From Blattamonas nauphoetae (Eukaryota > Preaxostyla > Oxymonadida), in NCBI GenBank assembly GCA_033064195.1, contig JARBJD010000669.1, positions 1 to 25,170 on the forward strand: a stretch of DNA of 25,170 bases. The letters run 5' to 3'. This document shows positions 20,111 through 25,170 of this stretch, in pieces. Made by a program: the position numbers and the translations under genes. The stretch's first letter is position 1; every line of letters begins with the position of its first letter. Below the pieces are notes generated by a model. That model was not told the origin of the DNA. It ran no database searches and worked only from the letters and a program-made list of their open reading frames with translations.

Positions 20111-20649
20111 ATGTCGACAAAAATCGTTATTGGATCCGATCACGGTAATTACAATCCCTTTTATCCCTCATTTCTTCCGTTATTATCTCCAGCTGGATTT
20201 GAAATGAAGACCCAGCTTGTCACCTTCCTCAAAGAAAAGTTTCCTGAATATGTCGTTGAAGATGTTGGCACAAACTCAACCGCTTCTGTTGATTATCCGG
20301 TCTATGGCCACAAAGTTGGACAGACAGTTATGAGAGACCACTGCCAGGGTATCGTTGTCTGTGGAAGCGGAATTGGAATCAGCATTGCCTGTAATAAAAT
20401 CCCTGGGATTCGCTGTGCTCTCTGCCACAATGTTGAAACTGCAACATTATGCCGTCAAGTGTGTATTTTCTTCATATAAACCGTATGTCTGCCCTGTAGC
20501 ACAACGATGCAAACGTGATCAGCATCGGTGCTCGAATCATCGATCTGAAAACTGCACAAGATTGCATCACTGCATTTTTGACAACCCCATTCGAGGGCGG
20601 AAGGCATCAAAACAGAATCGACCTCATTGAGAAACCACAACCTCTCTAG
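20111..20649 (+). CDS. RPIB: Ribose-5-phosphate isomerase B (RpiB/LacAB family)
   Basis: The enzyme interconverts ribose 5-phosphate and ribulose 5-phosphate in the non-oxidative pentose phosphate pathway, in the cytosol. Exons 20111-20144, 20193-20458 and 20500-20649 (149 aa, the usual length) are separated by introns of 48 and 41 nt in phases 1 and 0. The first splice falls inside the conserved GSDHAGFEMK block. The phosphate/active-site loop VVCGSGIGISIACNK carries the catalytic Cys, and the second splice precedes HNDANVISIGARII, which carries the conserved His and Asn. The C-terminus TTPFEGGRHQNRIDLIE is the normal family ending. All key residues are present and the frame is intact. RpiB is of bacterial type and is found in scattered protists and fungi in place of RpiA, so ancient lateral transfer is plausible. 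The spliceosomal introns show it is fully nuclear. The identification is secure. Confidence 0.97.
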
Positions 20650-20856
20650 CATCTGCTCCATCTACTGCATTTCACGTTCTTTCATAGTTATAACCTATTC
20701 CGCATGTTGTGGGAAGTCGTATTTTCAAAGTTTCTGTGTTCTTCTTTCTCACCGCAAGTTTACCCAGCGAGAAATGTTGCCTGCCAATATTTCCCTTGAG
20801 TCAAGGAAAAATCTTCAATTTTGTGAAATGTTCCCAATAGAAATCGCATAAAAATG
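20650..20856. other. Convergent intergenic spacer
   Basis: The 207-bp spacer lies between the 3' ends of RPIB and RRP36. It contains short open frames only, and nothing supportable. Confidence 0.5.
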
Positions 20857-21697
20857 TTAATCTTCGTGTTTTTTTCTCCGTTGCGGGATTGCTTTTCGTT
20901 GTTTGGCAGCGAGATGTTTGCTGGTAGAAATATGGGAGACAGAAGAAAATAATGATGTAACGTTAAGAAAAAATGAACTTTCTTCGTTCTAATTGTTTGG
21001 TTGCTGATTTCCCAGAGTTTTTGGCCTGTTGAATCTGATCTTCGATTTTCATCTTTGTGATGTCAGCTACATGTACACACAACACGAATTGAAAAAGAAA
21101 ATGCATTGTACGCAAAAAAGTCATACATCTACGGAGATAAAATGGGTTTACACCCTGTTTGACAAGATCTCGTTGAGTTCTGCGGAATTCTTGGACTTTT
21201 CTCTCACACGTAATCTCTGTTGCTCTTGCTCACGTTGTTGAGTCTGAATCCCAATATGAAGATCAATATCATAAGTGATGAACAAAATTACGAGACAAAA
21301 AATGGATGATGATTGTGCGAGAAGATAGCAGACTTTTTCGAATTTCTTGGTAGAGGGCCTCCTTTTCTTCACCATTTTTCATTTTTGGCACGCTCCTTCA
21401 GTTCATTCAGCTGAATCGACGGATGAGGTGAGATTGATGTTAATGTGTCAAGAAATGACGATTCCATACCTCCTGTTGTTTCAAATCGTTAATGAAAGTA
21501 AAAGACTTTCGATATAGATCTTCGTTGAACTTTCCACAGAGAGGGTCAAAACGTGGATCCATAGATTGAGGGTCTTCTTTTCGGTTTCACTTCATAAGGG
21601 TTGAAAGGTTTCTTTGATGATATTTCTTTGGGTCTACAAAAAAGAGAATCAAAGTGAATGACAGATACACATCAGATTTCTTGAATCCTTTCCCCAT
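20857..21697 (-). CDS. RRP36: RRP36-like rRNA biogenesis protein, frame broken by homopolymer-type indels
   Basis: RRP36 is a nucleolar protein needed for early pre-rRNA cleavages in small-subunit assembly. Six exons on the minus strand (21669-21697, 21470-21633, 21334-21410, 21127-21243, 20979-21066, 20857-20920; about 180 aa) follow the family from end to end. PKEISSKKPFNPYEVKPKRR is the conserved N-terminal (R)PxExSSK block. DPRFDPLCGKFNEDLYRKSF is the signature DPRFD segment, and RDLVKQGVNPFYLRRS matches ELVKQGKxPFYLKKS. SGKSATKQLERR and the basic tail KQRKAIPQRRKKHED close it. The conceptual frame shifts by one base at three runs (near 21570-21572, 21375-21379 and 21197-21200), and a fourth run (21334-21338) sits at a splice donor. 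All lie in homopolymers and the protein sense is preserved on both sides, so sequence error is likelier than gene death. The start faces the Cys-rich gene across 106 bp. Confidence 0.85.
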
Positions 21698-21803
21698 GAA
21701 AACCGATCAGACCTCACTCGTTTTTTCAACATGCTACAAAAACCAACAAACATTCGCAATTCATTTTTTCAATATAAACCCGACTAATCGGGATCTTTTG
21801 TTG
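21698..21803. promoter_or_regulatory. Divergent intergenic spacer, inferred bidirectional promoter
   Basis: The 106-bp spacer lies between the RRP36 start (21697) and the proposed start of the Cys-rich gene (21804). It contains a short palindrome-like CCCGACTAATCGGG (21779-21792), which could be an operator-like site or chance. Confidence 0.4.
21779..21792. promoter_or_regulatory. Short perfect inverted repeat CCCGA-CTAA-TCGGG
   Basis: Two 5-bp arms around a 4-bp centre lie 12 bp upstream of the Cys-rich gene's ATG. It could be a protein-binding site or a small hairpin in a 5' leader. There is no family match and it is unique in this window as far as I can see. Confidence 0.3.
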
Positions 21804-23385
21804 ATGAAGTTGAAGAAAATTGCTTCAACCCTTCTCACTCATCGACATATTGGCATTCCTTTCACCCCACTCCTCCTTGTCTTTCTTTTGCTTACCCACA
21901 AGCTCAAGCAAATACTGGTGGATCATTAGATGACTGTAACCGTGATTGTTTTATTTCTTTCCGGAATTCACTTGACACATGCACCGACACATTCTGGGAT
22001 TGTACTCATTTTTGTGGTGTGCTTTTTCTAATTATTTTAACGTCTTTTATCATTACACATCACTTTTTGACAATAACTATGATTTATCTTTCCTTTCTCA
22101 TCATTTTATCCCTCCTAACTCTGTCCAGGCTTCGATCAGCCGTGCAAATCACTTTGTCGTTCTGACCGTCGAAAGTGCAAAACACAGTCCGCATCAATTT
22201 TCATAACTGTGGACAAGTCTGTGCAGCAACAGTGGAGATGAGGTGCAGTGCTACATGTACACTTGGGCTGGAAAAAGGGTTGGAGCAGTGTGATATCAGA
22301 AGGGCCACATGTGAGATTGGTTGTCGCATTGGGGATAAAGCCTGTCTTCTTAGCTGCCAGAGGCAAGCAGAAAAATGCACACAATTGACAGATAGTACAT
22401 TTCGGACGTGCGGAGAAGTGTGATTGTTACTTTCTGTCATTTCTCCCCATATCCTCTTCACTTTCTCAATATCTCCCCATCAACCATCATTACACTTATT
22501 AGACATGTCCAGCTTCATCTCGACAAAGCTGCCCTGATCTCTGCGCGGATGATTCCATGTTCTGCTCATCCCTCTGCGACGACGATTACTACGACTGTAC
22601 AGACACCACCAACGATCTTGAGCGAGCCACGTGCAAAACAGAACGTAGACTTTGCAAAGAGCATTGTGCAGATAATCAATCAAGCTGTGAGTTGGATTGT
22701 GGAAGAGAGGGAAACGAGAAATGCTGGACGGATTGCGATCACACAATGCAGACATGCTTCGATGGGTGTCAATCGTCTCTGGACGTTTGTCTTGACCACT
22801 GGTATGCCTCACACGTATTCAATTTATCCTTCGCTCTTCCCTTTCCTTATCCCAGTGACCTCTCTTTCGCAATTGTCTCACCTGAACAATGTCGTCGGAC
22901 GTGTCGAACGACTTTCTCATCGTGCCGTGATCGATGCGATTCCGCCAAAGAGACATGCACTCTCAGCTGCCACACCCTCACTTCATCAGCCTGCCAAGAC
23001 GATTGCCTCTTTGACTCCTCCATCTGTGCGCAGCATTGTGATTCTGCTTTCACCGCGTGTGTTGCATTGTGTCAGCCAGGAAGTGAGTGTGAAGTGTTGT
23101 GCTATCAAAGAAGGCGAACTTGCAAGAGGGAATGCACCACCAGGGAAACAGCGTGCGTCATTTCATGTCCCGTCGACAGCAGGTGCTGCACCGATTGTCG
23201 GAATCGGTCTCAACGATGTCTGGATCAGTGTGATTCATCCCTCCAACTGTGTAAAGGGATGCCGGCTGGATTCGAACCCAAATCGGTGCAATCAGCGATG
23301 TGACATCACGAAGCGGACGTGTGTTGCACAATGCACACAGGCTGACGAGATGTGTTCGAGGAGTTGTGACGGGTGTGAACGATGA
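21804..23385 (+). CDS. Secreted-type Cys-rich repeat protein built of CX3C units (about 68 Cys in about 440 aa)
   Basis: I recognise no named family. Exons are 21804-22016, 22129-22417, 22503-22801 and 22856-23385, with introns of 112, 85 and 54 nt in phases 1, 0 and 2. The third splice rebuilds a Cys codon (TG|T), which supports it. The N-terminus has basic residues and then a hydrophobic run (TPLLLVFL), consistent with a signal peptide. The rest is a chain of CX3C pairs. In the last 170 residues they recur about every 11 residues (CRRTCRTTFSS, CRDRCDSAKET, CAQHCDSAFTA, CEVLCYQRRRT, CKRECTTRETA, CLDQCDSSLQL, CNQRCDITKRT, CVAQCTQADEM). The first half uses a longer module, CX3C-X10-C-X6-CX3C. 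Such a protein would fold outside the cytosol through disulfides. Frame shifts at homopolymers (near 21886-21889, 22179-22182 and 23256-23258) look like consensus errors because the Cys pattern continues on both sides. Exon 1 is the least certain part. Confidence 0.75.
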
Positions 23386-23442
23386 AACGGAGTATCACTT
23401 CATTTAGCTCTTAATTCGCAAAGTATGTTGCACCAAAATTGC

Positions 23443-25170
23443 CTAAACCGTGCCACGCACACCTCGAATAATGAAAACAATGGAATTTATGGAACTGGGA
23501 GTTTTTAGTTGCATCTTACAGTAGTTGATTCCAAGGACATCGTATGCTTTGATGATCTCGTTCAATCGGTCCTGGAAATGATCGTATTCCTTCCTTTCCT
23601 TGTTAGTCCACAGGGCTTCGCACATCGATGCCATTCGAGGGAATACGTTGTAGTCGATGTTAGATTGGGCTGGGAGGCGTTCTGTCCAAACATTGCATTG
23701 TCCTCCAATGATATGCTCTGGAAAGAAAAGAAAAGATGACATTAACGGATAGATTATGAATAATGGTGGAGAACAGATTTCAACCACAAAATGGAGATAG
23801 AATGGACATACTCCTCACATTTTCATCTTTCTCAGAGCTTGGGCATGGTTCGAACCCATAGACATGTTGAAGGGTGATGGCATTTGAGAACGAGTTCATT
23901 CCTCTTCCGTTTGGATTGACAAATCCTTCCTCATTTGTCTCGTTTCCGTTCTGATTTGAAGTGGCTTGTGCGAAGTCAAAATAGCAATGGCTCATTGGGG
24001 TCATGACAGCATCATGGCCAGTCTTAGCTGCTTGAGTGCCACCGTGTGTTCCTCTCCAGCTCATCACAGCAGCCCCATCTGCGAGTCCACCTTCCATAAT
24101 CTCATCCCATCCAATCAATCTCTTTCCAAGCTTGGCCAAGTGAGCAGCTTGCCGACGGACAAAGTATGCTTGGAGTTCTGATGTTGACCTGAGGTTCTCG
24201 TCCTTGATTCTCTGCTGGCAATGTTGGCAACTTGTCCAACGACCCTTCGGGCATTCATCTCCTCCCATGTGATACATTGGACCTGGGAACAGTGCGGCGT
24301 ATTCGTCCCAGACGTCCTCCAGAAACTGGAATGTGGTGTCCTTTGCGCAGAACACGTCGGAGAAAATACCCCAACTTGTGATGACCTTGTATGGGCCACC
24401 AGTGCATCCAAGTTCAGGATATGCAGCGAGAGCAGCTGTGACATGTCCAGGAATCTCGAGTTCTGGTTGAACGATGATGAAACGATCTGTGGCGTATGCA
24501 ACGATCTCCTTAATCTCCTCCTGAGTGAAAAATCCTCCATACGGTTCGTTAAGTTGGACAAACTGGCGTCCGACAGAGTTGTCATCGTTTTCGTTGTAGA
24601 GAGTTGGCTCTGCTTCTCCATGCTCCAATTTCGGTCAGCTTGGGATATTTCTTGATTTCAATTCTCCAACCTTGATCTTCGGTGAGATGGAAGTGGAAGA
24701 TGCTCATTTTGTGATACGCGAGGAGGTCAATGTAACGTTTGACTCCTTCTTTGGAGTGAAGTGTCTGCAGACGTCAAGCATCATGCCACGATATGAATAG
24801 AGTGGATAATCAACAATCTGGCATTGGGGAACTTGCCATGTGATGTCAGCAACAGGAGCTTTAGATTCAATTTGTGGAGGAAGAAGTTGGCGAACTGTGG
24901 TCAGACCATGGAAGCAACCTTGTGGGAGTTTTCCAGTCGAGATAATCTGAGATTCCTTGATAGAAAGGGTGTATCCTTCCTTGTTTTCGATAGTATCATC
25001 TAGTTTGAGGATGACAACATTTTTGTTTCTTCTGTTGGGAATGTTTCGTATTCTTCCACTTTAAGGTCCAAATTGGCGGCAACACGAAGACGTTCTGCGA
25101 GAGACCCTGTTGCGTTTCATATCCTCAGTGCCCTTTGGGATGAAAGGAGTCTCGGCATTGAATGTGAACT
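23443..25170 (-). CDS. GH20 beta-N-acetylhexosaminidase, 5' end outside the window
   Basis: The enzyme releases terminal N-acetylhexosamine from glycans, chitin fragments or glycolipids, usually in lysosomes or outside the cell. The last exon is 23443-23717, joined by a 93-nt intron (23718-23810, phase 1) to a long upstream exon that runs off the right edge. In order one sees the small N-terminal GH20b domain (from FTFNAETPFIPKGTED to LPQGCFHGLTTVRQLL), SYRGMMLDVCRHF, YHKMSIFHFHLTEDQGWR, YGGFFTQEEIKEIV, PELEIPGHVTAALAAYPEL, then the catalytic Asp-Glu pair in YHMGGDECPKGRW (near 24260). LIGWDEI, VMSWRGT and GGQCNVWTERLP follow. All barrel motifs are present. The frame shifts by one base at several places upstream of 24620 (A/T runs near 24750-24752 and 25020-25024, others near 24600-24630 and 25090-25130), with protein sense kept. 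A further intron near the stop (GTAAGATG) is possible. Confidence 0.93.

Noticed and set aside
21148-21375. Separate small membrane protein on the minus strand
   Set aside because: The frame crosses an intron and part of two RRP36 exons. RRP36 family blocks on both sides explain the region.
22408-23303. Second overlapping gene in the other plus frame of the Cys-rich locus
   Set aside because: Only one frame at a time continues the CX3C spacing. The other is Cys-poor until the run near 23256, after which it carries the pattern, so a one-base shift explains both.

Overview
The window looks like nuclear DNA of a compact, intron-rich protist. Nearly every gene is split by very short GT-AG introns (most 28-60 nt, extremes about 21 and 125 nt), exons join in consistent phase, and TAA, TAG and TGA all end frames, so the standard code applies. 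Anaerobic metamonads of the Preaxostyla (oxymonads) fit this gene style and the presence of a bacterial-type RpiB, but that assignment is inference.

Layout. 1-2380 is a 30-bp minisatellite that is already running at the window start. 2381-5515 is gene-poor and AT-rich; it holds a decayed pogo/Tigger-type transposase (about 2990-3774) and a degenerate tRNA-like sequence (4522-4591). From 5516 on, genes are packed and mostly alternate in strand: a small minus-strand gene (5516-6068), an 865-aa plus-strand orphan (7013-9818), a minus-strand SAPS-type PP6 regulatory subunit (10050-11954), a small coiled-coil gene (12046-12465), two minus-strand coiled-coil/disordered genes (12985-15025), an importin-alpha-like ARM protein (15126-16933), a 972-aa disordered minus-strand orphan (16988-20063), ribose-5-phosphate isomerase B (20111-20649), RRP36 (20857-21697, minus), an extreme Cys-rich secreted-type protein (21804-23385), and the 3' part of a GH20 beta-hexosaminidase (23443 to the window end, minus).

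How the genes relate. There is no operon; the grouping is structural. Start codons face each other across 47-106 bp and gene ends converge across 54-231 bp, so promoters are probably bidirectional. The only large gap between two facing starts (6068/7013) is a 903-bp hAT-like MITE with an 8-bp target duplication. It sits where the pre-insertion spacer was about 33 bp.

Most interesting points: the CX3C/11-residue-repeat protein at 21804-23385; the long-arm MITE inside a tiny divergent promoter; and a sharp cluster of single-base homopolymer indels in conserved genes after about 20.86 kb, which suggests poor local consensus rather than dead genes. All exon models were read by eye from splice signals, phase and protein sense. 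None was tested against RNA or databases.
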